DNA of 64,000 nt from JACPYF01 sp947085845 (GCA_947085845.1 CAMTXO010000001.1:186001-250000); one strand, 5' to 3'. Numbered from the stretch's first letter, positions 17,637-26,410 are shown. Notes: a model not told the origin generated them from the sequence alone. Translations and numbers: made by a program.

Positions 17637-17644
17637 ATCAAACC

Positions 17645-18202
17645 CTATTCCTGAGATTGATTCTTTTTAGCCTTCCTTAGAAGACTTCTCAACCTTCTTA
17701 GTTCAGCGTTCGCCTGATTACGAATTTCAACTTGACGCTGTATTTGAGCATTGATTAGGTCTACAGATGTTGGAAACTTTTCAAATGTCTGCTTGATTTC
17801 CTCGTAGCCGAGACCATCTCCCAAATTGAGCACAATACGTGCAGCCACTCCTTCTTTCTCTTTTAGGAGCCCTAGCAAGAGATGCTCTGGAGTAATCAAA
17901 TTTGAGCCATCAGACAACGCCTCTCTGAGCGCAAGCTCGAACGATTTCTTGGCCCTAGGGGTAAAAGGAGCCATGCCCTCTACAACTTCTTCTCCTTTGC
18001 CAACGATTTTCAAAGTGAGAGCTTCTGCACTCTTTTCGTCAACACCAGAGCCTTCCAGTACTGCACAGGCAACTGAACCTTTTTGACTACATAGCGCAAT
18101 CAAAACATGTTCAGTACCGATGTAGTTGTGTTTTAATGCTCGGGAGATTTCTTGAGCTTTTGTAACAACTTCTCTTGCGCCTTCGTTGAATCTTTCGAAC
18201 AT
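17645..18202 (-). CDS. Orphan double Clp N-domain protein A
   Basis: A 185-residue protein made of two Clp-N repeats (about residues 1-70 and 75-140), as at the N-terminus of ClpC: FNEGAREVVTKAQEISRALKH, then YIGTEHVLIAL and ITPEHLLLGLLKEKEGVAARIVLNLG. The AAA+ ATPase modules are entirely missing. A basic, heptad-like tail (QIQRQVEIRNQANAELRR) ends the protein. It could be a substrate or adaptor module for a ClpC/ClpP machine. Start 18202 has GAGGTG 9 bases ahead. Confidence 0.85.
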   Translation of the reverse strand: MFERFNEGAREVVTKAQEISRALKHNYIGTEHVLIALCSQKGSVACAVLEGSGVDEKSAEALTLKIVGKGEEVVEGMAPFTPRAKKSFELALREALSDGSNLITPEHLLLGLLKEKEGVAARIVLNLGDGLGYEEIKQTFEKFPTSVDLINAQIQRQVEIRNQANAELRRLRSLLRKAKKNQSQE

Positions 18203-18250
18203 TTTTCGCATCACCTCAAAATATAGAGTTTGATATAGAAACCCAATGGA

Positions 18251-18277
18251 TCTCATATCTATTTACTTTAAATGTAC
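18251..18277 (-). promoter_or_regulatory. 27-base shared upstream element, copy A
   Basis: It matches 18903-18929 at 25 of 27 bases (core on the minus strand TTTAAAGTAAATAGATATGA). It lies about 50 bases ahead of the Clp-N gene A start codon. The conservation before two diverged genes suggests a promoter or operator for coordinated expression. Confidence 0.6.
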
Positions 18278-18326
18278 TATTCTCACCACCAGAAATTTAT
18301 TGTATATTATACATTTTATTAGTAAT

Positions 18327-18353
18327 TTTGACAAATAAACAGATATGAAATTC
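18327..18353 (+). repeat. 23-base repeat, copy 2
   Basis: Bases 18331-18353 are identical to copy 1. Bases 18327-18346 (TTTGACAAATAAACAGATAT) also match, inverted and with one base missing, the copy at 18964-18982. Confidence 0.85.
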
Positions 18354-18360
18354 TGTAAAA

Positions 18361-18394
18361 GTATTCCCCCGAGCCTTCAAGCTCGAGGGAATAC
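18361..18394 (-). terminator. Terminator-like stem-loop after the second Clp-N gene
   Basis: GTATTCCC (18361-18368) pairs with GGGAATAC (18387-18394), and the inner CGAGC/GCTCG extends the stem. On the minus strand TTTTAC follows. It lies 14 bases past the stop of the gene ending at 18408, in the same relative place as the 17604 hairpin. Confidence 0.75.
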
Positions 18395-18407
18395 CTATCC
18401 AATTCGC

Positions 18408-18848
18408 CTAGGAGGTAGTTGACTGCATCAGAAGCTTTGAATACAGCGAGCCTGGCGTCTTGCCTAGCCCAATGATGATCTGAGCAGCTACACCACCTTC
18501 CTTGCGAAAAACTGCGAGTAACAGCTCACGACTCGTCACTTTCTTGCGTGGAGCAGTCAGTTTGCGTGCAAGGTCAAAAACGTCGAGAGTAATGGGTGCG
18601 AACGCAACCTCTTCAGGCTTTTTTGGCTTGTATGCGGGAAACATCTGGTCTCGGCGACGGCGAACAAGCTCAATCGTCAAGCCTTCTTCTCGAAGAAATT
18701 TTTCTTCTTCACCCATCTGCAGCTGTAGACCCACCAGCAGGTTGATGCTCGGCATGATTGAAAGATGCTGCGCGCGAGTCTCATCAAGGCCGAGAGAAAC
18801 AGCATCACGCGCGGATTTGTCGAATCGTACCATTGCTTTTTTTGTCAT
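18408..18848 (-). CDS. Orphan diverged Clp N-domain protein B
   Basis: A 146-residue paralogue of protein A. It opens MVRFDKSARDAVSLGLDETRA (compare FNEGAREVV) and closes with VTSRELLLAVFRKEGGVAAQIIIGLG, matching the second repeat of A. The middle is strongly diverged and the first repeat has lost the usual GTEHLL. No ATPase domain. It may bind substrates or inhibit or modulate Clp. Start 18848 has GAGG six bases ahead. Confidence 0.72.
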   Translation of the reverse strand: MTKKAMVRFDKSARDAVSLGLDETRAQHLSIMPSINLLVGLQLQMGEEEKFLREEGLTIELVRRRRDQMFPAYKPKKPEEVAFAPITLDVFDLARKLTAPRKKVTSRELLLAVFRKEGGVAAQIIIGLGKTPGSLYSKLLMQSTTS

Positions 18849-18902
18849 ATGTCGCCTCATTTTGGCATTGAATTGGATAGGAATTGGTTGTTGAGACCGG
18901 AG

Positions 18903-18929
18903 TCTCATATCTATCTACTTTAAAGGTAC
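18903..18929 (-). promoter_or_regulatory. 27-base shared upstream element, copy B
   Basis: The counterpart of 18251-18277 with two mismatches, again about 55 bases ahead of the Shine-Dalgarno-supported start of a Clp-N gene. Confidence 0.6.
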
Positions 18930-18963
18930 GGCTTTCACTAAAGCTTCTTGAATACTATATATT

Positions 18964-18982
18964 ATATCTGTTATTTGTCAAA
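18964..18982 (-). repeat. Repeat, inverted copy 3
   Basis: On the minus strand it reads TTTGACAAATAACAGATAT, the 18327-18346 motif with one A missing. It overlaps the murL stop codon (18978-18980) and closes the Clp-N cassette block on the right. Confidence 0.7.
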
Positions 18983-20237
18983 TGGCTATATCTTGTGATT
19001 GGTACTTTTGTTTGTAGTCAAAAGTTGAACTTGGCACACCAAAAGGAAGTTTGTTATACTCCTCTTTTGCTTGTACCATATGATACGCCTGACGAAGCTC
19101 ATCGACTTCTCCTACGCATTCAAATGGCTTCATAACGTCGTCGATACCCAAAAGACCTTTGAATGTTTCTACCAATGCTGGTTCGGCGAATAAGTCACGC
19201 CCGCCGAATAGGCTTTTGAGCTCTTCGGCCTCGACAAAGGGTGCAAATAGTAGAAACGAATTTGCACATTTTGGACAATTACCACACCAAGTTAAATCCG
19301 TATTGTCTGTTTCTTGTTTATAGTTGCCAACATTACACGAACTAAAGCTGTGGCCAAACTGCTGCCAGCATTCACTGACAAACATCTCTGCAATGTAAAG
19401 CTCACTAAAGCCCCGCAATGGTGAACCAACTATAAAATCAGGAGAAACATAACGCTCGACATACTGTGAGAATAACTGCTCTGCCGACCAAGTTTTTGAC
19501 CATTGATGACTAATCGGTAGATCTTCAACCATAGCGTGCGGCTCTTCGCCTTCGTGCCCAATTGAAACCAGAATCTTGTTTTTACCAAGTAATATCGCCT
19601 GAATGAGCGCGAAACTTTGCACTATATAGGTCACAGGCACATGACCATTTTTCCCGCCGTCTTTTATGGCCTGTTGTAGCGCTAAACGATCTATGTAGCG
19701 TTGTGCAGTCAAGAGCGGCTTTCCTAGTTCATCAAGAACCTTTGGATGGCTGCCCGAGCTTGTTATATACCAAGGCGAAAAATCTTTAAGGGCTTTTTGT
19801 AGCAATGTTGTCGTCAGTAGTGAGTCTTTGCCACCACTCTGGAGTGCAATTGTTCCTTTTTGCTTATAGCTCAATACTGGCTGCTGTACGGGGCTTGGTG
19901 TTGCGCTAAACCATGCTAACCCAGCTCGATTGATATCATTTTCGAATGCAAACTGGCTCAGACCTTCTTGGTACACAGCATTAAAAAAAGATACCTGCCA
20001 TTCATCGAGCTGACCGGGCATTACTAGCACTTCACGAGTCGGAAATGTTTTGAAATACGACGTGCCAACCAAGATAAAGGCCAAAAACAGCGCCCTGTCT
20101 AGCAAAGCTTCATCATATTGATATGTAGGCATAGCGAATTGCACTTCTTCGACAAATTTCCGTTTCTCGTCAAAACTATAAGAAAATCGTGCCTTGCCGT
20201 TATTGAAACTGTAGCCTTCAAATATAAACTTGCTCAT
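18978..20237 (-). CDS. murL: UDP-MurNAc-L-Ala-L-Glu epimerase MurL
   Basis: A 419-residue protein with the MurL pattern: N-terminal FIFEGYSFNNGKARFSYSF, a PP-loop-like SGGKDS at residues 134-139, GHEGEEPHAM near 227 and a WCGNCPKC cysteine cluster near 320. MurL inverts the terminal L-Glu of UDP-MurNAc-L-Ala-L-Glu to D-Glu, bypassing glutamate racemase. The murD-like gene directly upstream overlaps by 4 bases, the MurD2/MurL arrangement described first in Xanthomonas. Confidence 0.88.
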   Translation of the reverse strand: MSKFIFEGYSFNNGKARFSYSFDEKRKFVEEVQFAMPTYQYDEALLDRALFLAFILVGTSYFKTFPTREVLVMPGQLDEWQVSFFNAVYQEGLSQFAFENDINRAGLAWFSATPSPVQQPVLSYKQKGTIALQSGGKDSLLTTTLLQKALKDFSPWYITSSGSHPKVLDELGKPLLTAQRYIDRLALQQAIKDGGKNGHVPVTYIVQSFALIQAILLGKNKILVSIGHEGEEPHAMVEDLPISHQWSKTWSAEQLFSQYVERYVSPDFIVGSPLRGFSELYIAEMFVSECWQQFGHSFSSCNVGNYKQETDNTDLTWCGNCPKCANSFLLFAPFVEAEELKSLFGGRDLFAEPALVETFKGLLGIDDVMKPFECVGEVDELRQAYHMVQAKEEYNKLPFGVPSSTFDYKQKYQSQDIAI

Positions 20238-21523
20238 AGCTCACCCACTATCCTAGCAAATTCTTCGCCCCTATGGGTAAAATTATTAAACATATCAAAG
20301 CTTGGACACCCAGGACTTAGCAGTACTACGTCTCCAGCTTCTGCCATTTCTTTTGCTCTGTTAATGGTTTGCCTGAAATCTTTGCTTGCATCTACTTCAA
20401 ACCTCATCTCACCAGCCGCTTCACATAGTCGAGATAGTCGATCGGCGGTTTCGCCAATAAAAATAATTTTTTTAATATTTGTTTGCTTTGTTATTGCCTG
20501 TATCAAGCTATCAAAATCAGCATTTTTTTCTGAGCCTCCAATTATAACTACCTCTGGTTGAGTAAACGATTTTACCGCAGCAATAGTAGCCGCAGGTGCA
20601 GAAGAAAAACTATCGTCATAATACGATACTCCGTCATGCTCTCGTACTAGTTCTGTGTGATGAGGCAACCCTTTAAACTCAGAAATTGCTCTAGCAATTG
20701 CAGCGGTGTCTTGTGTGTAATGCCATGCTGCAGTTACAGCTGCACATACATTTTCTAGGTTATGCACACCGAGCAAACCAACCTGTTTAGTTGAACATAC
20801 TACCTGATCTGCAATTACAATATCTTCGCCTTTTATGTACGCGCCCTCTGGTGTGTAGTACCGCTGTTTATGACCGACTGAAAGTTGAGCAATCTGAGAG
20901 CTATGAGGATTTGCTGGATGATAGATAACAGTGTTATCGGGTTTTTGATATTTTGCTATGTTCGCTTTTGCCTGAACATATTCGTCCATTGAACTATGTA
21001 CATTGAGATGATCTGGTTCGACAAGCAATACAACAGCAGTTTCGGGCGATTTTTCTATATCCCATAGTTGAAAACTTGAAAGCTCATACACTACGATATC
21101 TTCTTTTTGAATTTGGCTCAGGATGTCTAGAGCAGGCTTGCCTATATTACCAACAAGCCACACTTTCTTTCCAGAAGCTTCAAGCATTTTAGCAATAAGT
21201 GTACAAGTTGTGCCCTTGCCCTTGGTACCAGTAACCCCAATTATAGGTACTGGACACTCATTGAAAAATTCGCGCGTAACAGATGTTATTTCCCCGTTAG
21301 TAGATACACTATCCGGTGAAATTGCTGGGGTTTTTACGACTAAATCAGCCTCAACACCATGAAAGTCATTCGCACTGCCAATAAATTCAATCCCATTTGG
21401 TATTTTATATTTTGGTGCTTCTGCGCTGTCATATATAACGAATGTTGCATCAGGATAGAGGCCTTTATAGTACTTGTACGCACTTTCGCCTTCAATACCG
21501 TATCCTAGCAATGCAATTTTCAT
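20234..21523 (-). CDS. murD2: MurD-type ligase, likely MurD2 adding L-Glu
   Basis: A 429-residue Mur ligase: N-terminal Rossmann domain (MKIALLGYGIEG), ATP-binding loop GVTGTKGKGTT near residue 108, central helper motif ELSSFQLWDIE, and C-terminal HHTELVREHDGVSYYDDSFSSAPAAT. A normal MurD joins D-Glu; pairing with murL implies this one joins L-Glu to UDP-MurNAc-L-Ala. Specificity is inferred from context. Start 21523 is preferred because GATAAT lies 7 bases before it and homologues begin there. Confidence 0.82.
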   Translation of the reverse strand: MKIALLGYGIEGESAYKYYKGLYPDATFVIYDSAEAPKYKIPNGIEFIGSANDFHGVEADLVVKTPAISPDSVSTNGEITSVTREFFNECPVPIIGVTGTKGKGTTCTLIAKMLEASGKKVWLVGNIGKPALDILSQIQKEDIVVYELSSFQLWDIEKSPETAVVLLVEPDHLNVHSSMDEYVQAKANIAKYQKPDNTVIYHPANPHSSQIAQLSVGHKQRYYTPEGAYIKGEDIVIADQVVCSTKQVGLLGVHNLENVCAAVTAAWHYTQDTAAIARAISEFKGLPHHTELVREHDGVSYYDDSFSSAPAATIAAVKSFTQPEVVIIGGSEKNADFDSLIQAITKQTNIKKIIFIGETADRLSRLCEAAGEMRFEVDASKDFRQTINRAKEMAEAGDVVLLSPGCPSFDMFNNFTHRGEEFARIVGEL

Positions 21524-21551
21524 ATACTTCATTATCTCATATTTTGACAAG

Positions 21552-21579
21552 AAAAAAGCCGGTACTTATATGTACCGGC
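21552..21579 (-). terminator. Rho-independent terminator of the small membrane operon
   Basis: GCCGGTAC (21558-21565) pairs with GTACCGGC (21572-21579); on the minus strand TTTTTTC follows directly. It ends the unit that begins near 22424. Confidence 0.9.
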
Positions 21580-21583
21580 GCTC

Positions 21584-21608
21584 CCTCTCGATCATCGATG
21601 TCGAGAGG
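21584..21608. repeat. Second stem-loop next to the terminator
   Basis: CCTCTCGA (21584-21591) pairs with TCGAGAGG (21601-21608). It stands between the stop codon of the membrane gene and the terminator. A smaller hairpin ATGGAGA/TCTCCAT (21609-21624) adjoins. The three stems could stabilise the 3' end of the mRNA. Confidence 0.7.
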
Positions 21609-21628
21609 ATGGAGATGTCTCCATTTTT

Positions 21629-22009
21629 TTACAAAGGTGATTTTTCACCATCACCGTTGACTATCCAGTAACAGATAGTCAAAAGTAATAATGCAAGCGC
21701 AATCATCAGAAGAATAATACCTCCGCCAGATAGAACAACAACCGTAACAGCAGTCGTTGTCATAGCTCCTGCCTCAAATCTGAGCCAGAAAGCTGCTGCG
21801 AAAATCAACTCCGTCTTTGTTATGTCTTGGACGACTATGGCTAGTAAAACTGCGATTACCGAAGCAATCCAGTTTATGACAGGGATGGCCAGTATCGCCA
21901 GCCCAAGGGGTAGCCACTCTAGCTGCGGCAGAAGGACCTGTGTATCAAACCACACAGAAAATGCTACCAATACCAAGACAATGAACACAGCACACAGGCG
22001 ACGAATCAT
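21629..22009 (-). CDS. Unknown small membrane protein, four helices
   Basis: A 126-residue very hydrophobic protein with about four membrane helices (near 5-22, 30-62, 80-95 and 98-117) and a short charged tail (NGDGEKSPL). It overlaps its upstream partner by 4 bases, so the pair is probably made together. No family recognised. Confidence 0.65.
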   Translation of the reverse strand: MIRRLCAVFIVLVLVAFSVWFDTQVLLPQLEWLPLGLAILAIPVINWIASVIAVLLAIVVQDITKTELIFAAAFWLRFEAGAMTTTAVTVVVLSGGGIILLMIALALLLLTICYWIVNGDGEKSPL

Positions 22010-22293
22010 TTATTGTCTCCTTCTTCGATTTCGCGAATAATTCGCTTGTCGATTCTGATGATACCCACAATCATCACACAGATGTAGATAGCAACTCCAA
22101 CGATTACGACAAATGTACTACCTTTCGAGAGCATCCAGACCGACACAACAAACCCAATTACGAGATCGACATTTGTTGCTTTATAGTTTTGGTAAAAGCG
22201 TGTGATAGCTCCACCCTTGCCCACAGAGTACGTCAGCATTTCAACCAAAAGAGCTAGAAACGCAATTACCGAAACAACAAGCACAAGGCTCAT
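22006..22293 (-). CDS. Unknown small membrane protein, three helices
   Basis: A 95-residue protein with helices near 3-25, 43-62 and 63-80 and a charged C-terminal tail (RIDKRIIREIEEGDNK). A good Shine-Dalgarno (AGGTGG) lies 6 bases before the ATG. Middle gene of a three-gene set of small membrane proteins. No family recognised. Confidence 0.65.
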   Translation of the reverse strand: MSLVLVVSVIAFLALLVEMLTYSVGKGGAITRFYQNYKATNVDLVIGFVVSVWMLSKGSTFVVIVGVAIYICVMIVGIIRIDKRIIREIEEGDNK

Positions 22294-22325
22294 GCTATTC
22301 CACCTTTCAATGTTCGAGATTTTTG

Positions 22326-22424
22326 CTAGTCAAAAAAAATGAATACCAGCAGACCAACAATGGCAGCGGTAGTCAAACTATCTGACAAGGCCCAGACAGC
22401 TATAAAGGCTATACAGCCCAACAT
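22326..22424 (-). CDS. 32-residue membrane microprotein
   Basis: A short open frame that starts MLGCIAFIAVWALSD and ends LLVFIFFD, with one predicted membrane helix pair or a single long helix. GGAGG stands exactly 8 bases before the ATG (22433-22437), the best Shine-Dalgarno nearby. It is directly upstream of two other small membrane genes and shares their orientation. Reality rests on the Shine-Dalgarno and hydrophobicity only. Confidence 0.5.
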   Translation of the reverse strand: MLGCIAFIAVWALSDSLTTAAIVGLLVFIFFD

Positions 22425-22510
22425 CGACATCACCTCCAAGAGCTCCAACTGACACGTTGTGTATCAGATTGGTTAGTTAAATGATGACAGAAATTTAAGT
22501 ATAAGTCAAT

Positions 22511-23791
22511 CTAGAATATTGTTGCAAGTTTTTCGTGTAAACGATCGAGTAGCTCTCTGTCGGTATTGGCAACTCCAGCCAAAACCCAAGTCTGATTATC
22601 GACAAATTCCTGAGCTAGTTTTGCCAGGTTCTCTGTTTTTATAGCTGCAATACGTGCTGGAACTTTGTTGTAGTCATTTACGATGCCGTCGAAAAAGTAG
22701 CGGCCAGAATAGTAGCCTGCAATTTGACCAACTGTTTGAGCTCCCATCTGGTATCGCCCTAAAGCATATTGTTTTGCGGCTTCGACTTCATCTTCTGTTA
22801 ACTTACCAGCTAAAACTGCTTTTAATTCACGCACAATAATATCGAATACTTCTTCTGCTGTATCAATATTCATTTCGCCACCTATTTCCCAAGTGCTATC
22901 AGTCTCGAAAGAGCTTGTATCCGACCAGATACCATATGCAAGACCTTTTTTGCGTGCGGCACCATAAATTCTAGAATACATCGTACCGGTTAGAAGGTGG
23001 TTCAAGCAGCCCATAGAGGCCATTTCGGGATCGCTCAACGGACGAGGAAGCACTAACGAGACACCAAACGTTAGGTTCGGAGCCTCTTTACGAGAGATGA
23101 GTGTTGGTTTTACAATTTTTGGATGCTCGTCAACATGCATTTTGAAGCGTTCGCCACTAGGCAAATCCCAATTTTCCAACATTCGTTTAATCTCTGTCTT
23201 ACGACCATGCAGCTTTCCTGCAACAACAAATCGAAGATTTTGAGCGGTGTGAGTTCTGTTATGATGCTCACGAATATCTTTTATAGTGACGTTGTTTATT
23301 GTTTTCAACCGCTGCGGATATGTCAGAACATCTTCGCCCAGCAACTGTTGAATGCGTGACCACAAAATTCGATTATAGTTACTGAGATAACCTGTGAGTT
23401 CACTTTTCACATTACCTTTTTCAGCTTCCAACTCGTCTGTTTTAAATTTCGGTGCAGTAATAGACACCTGTTGCAAATCCAATATTCTATCCCACTCAAA
23501 GTCTGCACAGCTTGCGATATATTCCATGGAATAATCAGAGGTAGAGGCATTGTGATAAGCACCATTTTTCGTAAAATCAGCCTCATAAGCATGCTCATCT
23601 TTGAAGCGTTCGTTAGCGCCAAATGCCATGTGCTCCATGATGTGTGCTGTTTCGTATGTGTCCTTGCTCTTTGTTAGCCTGCTACCTGCACGAAAGTTAA
23701 ATTGAAAGCTCATTACTGTAGCATCGGGCACATCTATCAAAAGGCCTTTTGCGCCAGATTTTAGTTTGATTTGTTCAACGGTGTGTCTCAA
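22511..23791 (-). CDS. M16 family zinc metallopeptidase
   Basis: A 426-residue pitrilysin-type peptidase with the inverted zinc motif HIMEH near residue 50 and the downstream Glu in the KGNVKSEL region (near 125). A single chain holds an active N-half and a C-half of the clam-shell (M16B-like). Such proteins degrade peptides or process precursors. It stands alone, between the small membrane genes and secA. There is no signal peptide, so it is probably cytoplasmic. Confidence 0.9.
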   Translation of the reverse strand: MRHTVEQIKLKSGAKGLLIDVPDATVMSFQFNFRAGSRLTKSKDTYETAHIMEHMAFGANERFKDEHAYEADFTKNGAYHNASTSDYSMEYIASCADFEWDRILDLQQVSITAPKFKTDELEAEKGNVKSELTGYLSNYNRILWSRIQQLLGEDVLTYPQRLKTINNVTIKDIREHHNRTHTAQNLRFVVAGKLHGRKTEIKRMLENWDLPSGERFKMHVDEHPKIVKPTLISRKEAPNLTFGVSLVLPRPLSDPEMASMGCLNHLLTGTMYSRIYGAARKKGLAYGIWSDTSSFETDSTWEIGGEMNIDTAEEVFDIIVRELKAVLAGKLTEDEVEAAKQYALGRYQMGAQTVGQIAGYYSGRYFFDGIVNDYNKVPARIAAIKTENLAKLAQEFVDNQTWVLAGVANTDRELLDRLHEKLATIF

Positions 23792-23827
23792 TGTACTGCT
23801 TTCCTGTTCCGCCCACCGGTTATTATT

Positions 23828-26410
23828 TTATCTATTCTTCTTGCGATTCTGACGCTGTTGTTTGCGCTTCTTTTTCACTGTTTTCTTTTTACTGACTTCT
23901 TGTTTTTTTACCGAGAAATCAATATCGCGCTCACCAGCCGAAACTTCATTCACACCAGCCTCAATTGCACCTTCTGCTGCACGAGTTAGTTCAGTTTCGT
24001 GGTATTCACGATGTGCAATATCGCCTCTTGTAACATGGGTAATCGCTCTTAATACTTCTGCACGAAGCGTAGCTTGCAAACTATCAAAAAGGTTTTGACT
24101 TTCGGAACGATACTCAACTAGTGGATCTCGTTGACCAACGCTACGCCAGTGAATACCCTCACGAAGGTGCTGCATATTTTCTAGGTGCTGCATCCATAAT
24201 GTGTCGAGTACCTGAAGATACACTTCACGCTCGACGGTACGCATATTTTCGCTACCAATTTCTTTTTCTTTTTTAACGTACAGTTTTTCGACAGCTTTTA
24301 GTGCTTTTTCTCGACGAACTTTGTCTTTTTTCTCTGCTCCAATTGCTATAATCGCTTTGTCTCCAATTGGGAAAATGCTGCTGAATTGTGCTGTAAAATC
24401 AGGGTTATTTTTTGCTGGTACTACTGTCAAATCAGTAACACTATCCTGAACAAGCTTATCAATCTCGGGTTTAATATTTTCACCTTGCAAAATCTCACGA
24501 CGAATAATATAGACAACTTTTCGATGACGGTTAATAACATTGTCATACTGAACAACATTTTTACGAGTGTCATAGTTGTAGCCCTCTACACGTTTTTGCG
24601 CAGCTTCCAATGTTCTAGATACTGCCCTATTTTGAATAGGCATATCTTCATCAACACCAAGTCTATCCATCAAGCTAGCGACTCGCTCACCTTGGAAAAT
24701 ACGCATCAAATCATCTTCGGTAGAAACATAGAACTGAGTAATACCTGGATCTCCCTGACGACCGCCGCGACCACGTAACTGATTATCAATACGACGAGCT
24801 TCGTGACGTTCACTACCTATAACTACCAAGCCACCGAGCTTTTTAACACCTTTGCCGAGTACAATATCAGTACCACGACCAGCAATGTTTGTGGCCAAGG
24901 TAACTGCACTTTTTTCACCTGCTTTCGCGACAATTGCGGCTTCACGTTCGTTGTTTTTTGCATTGAGTAGTTCGTGTTTTATCTTGGCTTTAGTAAGTGC
25001 TTTTGAAATAAGTTCGTTCTTTGCAATTGATGCTGAACCGATAAGGACCGGGCGCCCAGCTTTCTGGTGCTCTTTGATTTCACCAACAATAGCTTTGATT
25101 TTCGCTGCTTCGGTCTTGAAAATAAGATCTGTACGGTCTTCGCGAATGAGTGGCATATTAGCAGGAACCTGGACCACATCAAGCTCATAGATTTGCTGGA
25201 ACTCTTCAGCCTCGGTAAATGCTGTTCCTGTCATACCAGAGAGCTTGTCATACAAACGGAAGTAGTTTTGGAAAGAGATAGTCGCAAGTGTTTGGCTTTC
25301 TTGCTGTACCTGAACACTTTCTTTTGCTTCGATAGCTTGGTGCAAACCTTCGTTATAACGACGACCTTGCATTAAACGCCCCGTAAATTCATCAACGATG
25401 ACTACTTCGCCATCACTTGCAACAACATAGTCTTTATCACGTTTAAATAATGTCTGTGCTCGCAGTGCTTGATCCATATGATAGACAGATCGCACAGCAT
25501 CTGGACTATAGAGGTTTTTAAGGCCGAGCATTTTTTCAACTTTTGTCACGCCATCATCTGTTAATGCTACACTTTTTCTTTTTTCATCCAGTATATAATC
25601 TTCTGGGACGAGTTTGGCCGCAATTTTTGAAAACTGTATGTAGCTATCTGGACTTTCCGCCGCTGGTGCAGAAATGATAAGCGGTGTACGTGCTTCGTCA
25701 ATTAAAATTGAGTCCACTTCGTCGACAATTGCAAAATGAAGATCACGCTGACGAAGAAGATCGACTTCGTTGACCATGTTGTCGCGCAAATAATCAAATC
25801 CAAATTCATTGTTTGTTCCATAGGTAATATCGGCTTCGTAAGCTTCTTTGCGCGTGGCTGGACGTAGTTTTCGCATACGCGGGTCGTCATGGGCTGTATT
25901 ATCGAAATCTTTATCAAACAAGAAAGATGCATCATTAATGATAATACCTGTTGAAAGTCCTAGGAATCCGTATAGCTGCCCCATCCAACCCGCATCACGC
26001 TGCGCTAGATAATCGTTAACTGTGACAACATGAACACCTTTACCGCTAAGCGCATTGAGGTATGTTGGCAATGTCGCTACCAAGGTTTTACCCTCACCTG
26101 TCTTCATCTCGGCTACGTTGCCTTCGTTAAGCACCATACCGCCAACAAGCTGTACATCGAAATGACGCATTTTTAGAACACGACTAGATGCTTCACGGAC
26201 AACCGCAAAAGCTTCAGGTAAAATATCATCAACGGTCGTCTTTTTGTTTTCTAGTTTTTTCTTTAGGACCTGAGTTTGTTTTTTGAGCTCGCTATCTTTC
26301 ATAGCAGCGTACTTTTCGGACAACGCATTCACTTCCCCAACACGTTTGTTGAGTCTTTTTAGTATCCGCTTTTGCGGATCACCAAACACCTTAGTTAACA
26401 CTTGTCGCAT
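23828..26410 (-). CDS. secA: Protein translocase subunit SecA
   Basis: An 860-residue preprotein translocase ATPase: Walker A MKTGEGKT near residue 103, DEAD-like VDEVDSILIDEARTPL near 210, preprotein cross-linking domain, motif GRGTDI near 490 and RGRGGRQGDPG near 520. The C-terminal zinc-binding SecB-binding tail is replaced by a very basic stretch (KKKTVKKKRKQQRQ) that may bind lipids or ribosomes. A TATAAT box at 26458-26463 gives a 50-base leader with GAGGAGG. Confidence 0.96.
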   Translation of the reverse strand: MRQVLTKVFGDPQKRILKRLNKRVGEVNALSEKYAAMKDSELKKQTQVLKKKLENKKTTVDDILPEAFAVVREASSRVLKMRHFDVQLVGGMVLNEGNVAEMKTGEGKTLVATLPTYLNALSGKGVHVVTVNDYLAQRDAGWMGQLYGFLGLSTGIIINDASFLFDKDFDNTAHDDPRMRKLRPATRKEAYEADITYGTNNEFGFDYLRDNMVNEVDLLRQRDLHFAIVDEVDSILIDEARTPLIISAPAAESPDSYIQFSKIAAKLVPEDYILDEKRKSVALTDDGVTKVEKMLGLKNLYSPDAVRSVYHMDQALRAQTLFKRDKDYVVASDGEVVIVDEFTGRLMQGRRYNEGLHQAIEAKESVQVQQESQTLATISFQNYFRLYDKLSGMTGTAFTEAEEFQQIYELDVVQVPANMPLIREDRTDLIFKTEAAKIKAIVGEIKEHQKAGRPVLIGSASIAKNELISKALTKAKIKHELLNAKNNEREAAIVAKAGEKSAVTLATNIAGRGTDIVLGKGVKKLGGLVVIGSERHEARRIDNQLRGRGGRQGDPGITQFYVSTEDDLMRIFQGERVASLMDRLGVDEDMPIQNRAVSRTLEAAQKRVEGYNYDTRKNVVQYDNVINRHRKVVYIIRREILQGENIKPEIDKLVQDSVTDLTVVPAKNNPDFTAQFSSIFPIGDKAIIAIGAEKKDKVRREKALKAVEKLYVKKEKEIGSENMRTVEREVYLQVLDTLWMQHLENMQHLREGIHWRSVGQRDPLVEYRSESQNLFDSLQATLRAEVLRAITHVTRGDIAHREYHETELTRAAEGAIEAGVNEVSAGERDIDFSVKKQEVSKKKTVKKKRKQQRQNRKKNR

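Noticed and set aside
18502..18894. Plus-strand frame antisense to the second Clp-N gene
   Set aside because: It mirrors a gene with a Shine-Dalgarno and clear domain similarity. Composition is that of a reverse-frame shadow.
21609..21630. Plus-strand terminator (ATGGAGA/TCTCCAT then T7)
   Set aside because: No plus-strand gene lies upstream that it could end, so I keep it only as part of the stem-loop cluster.
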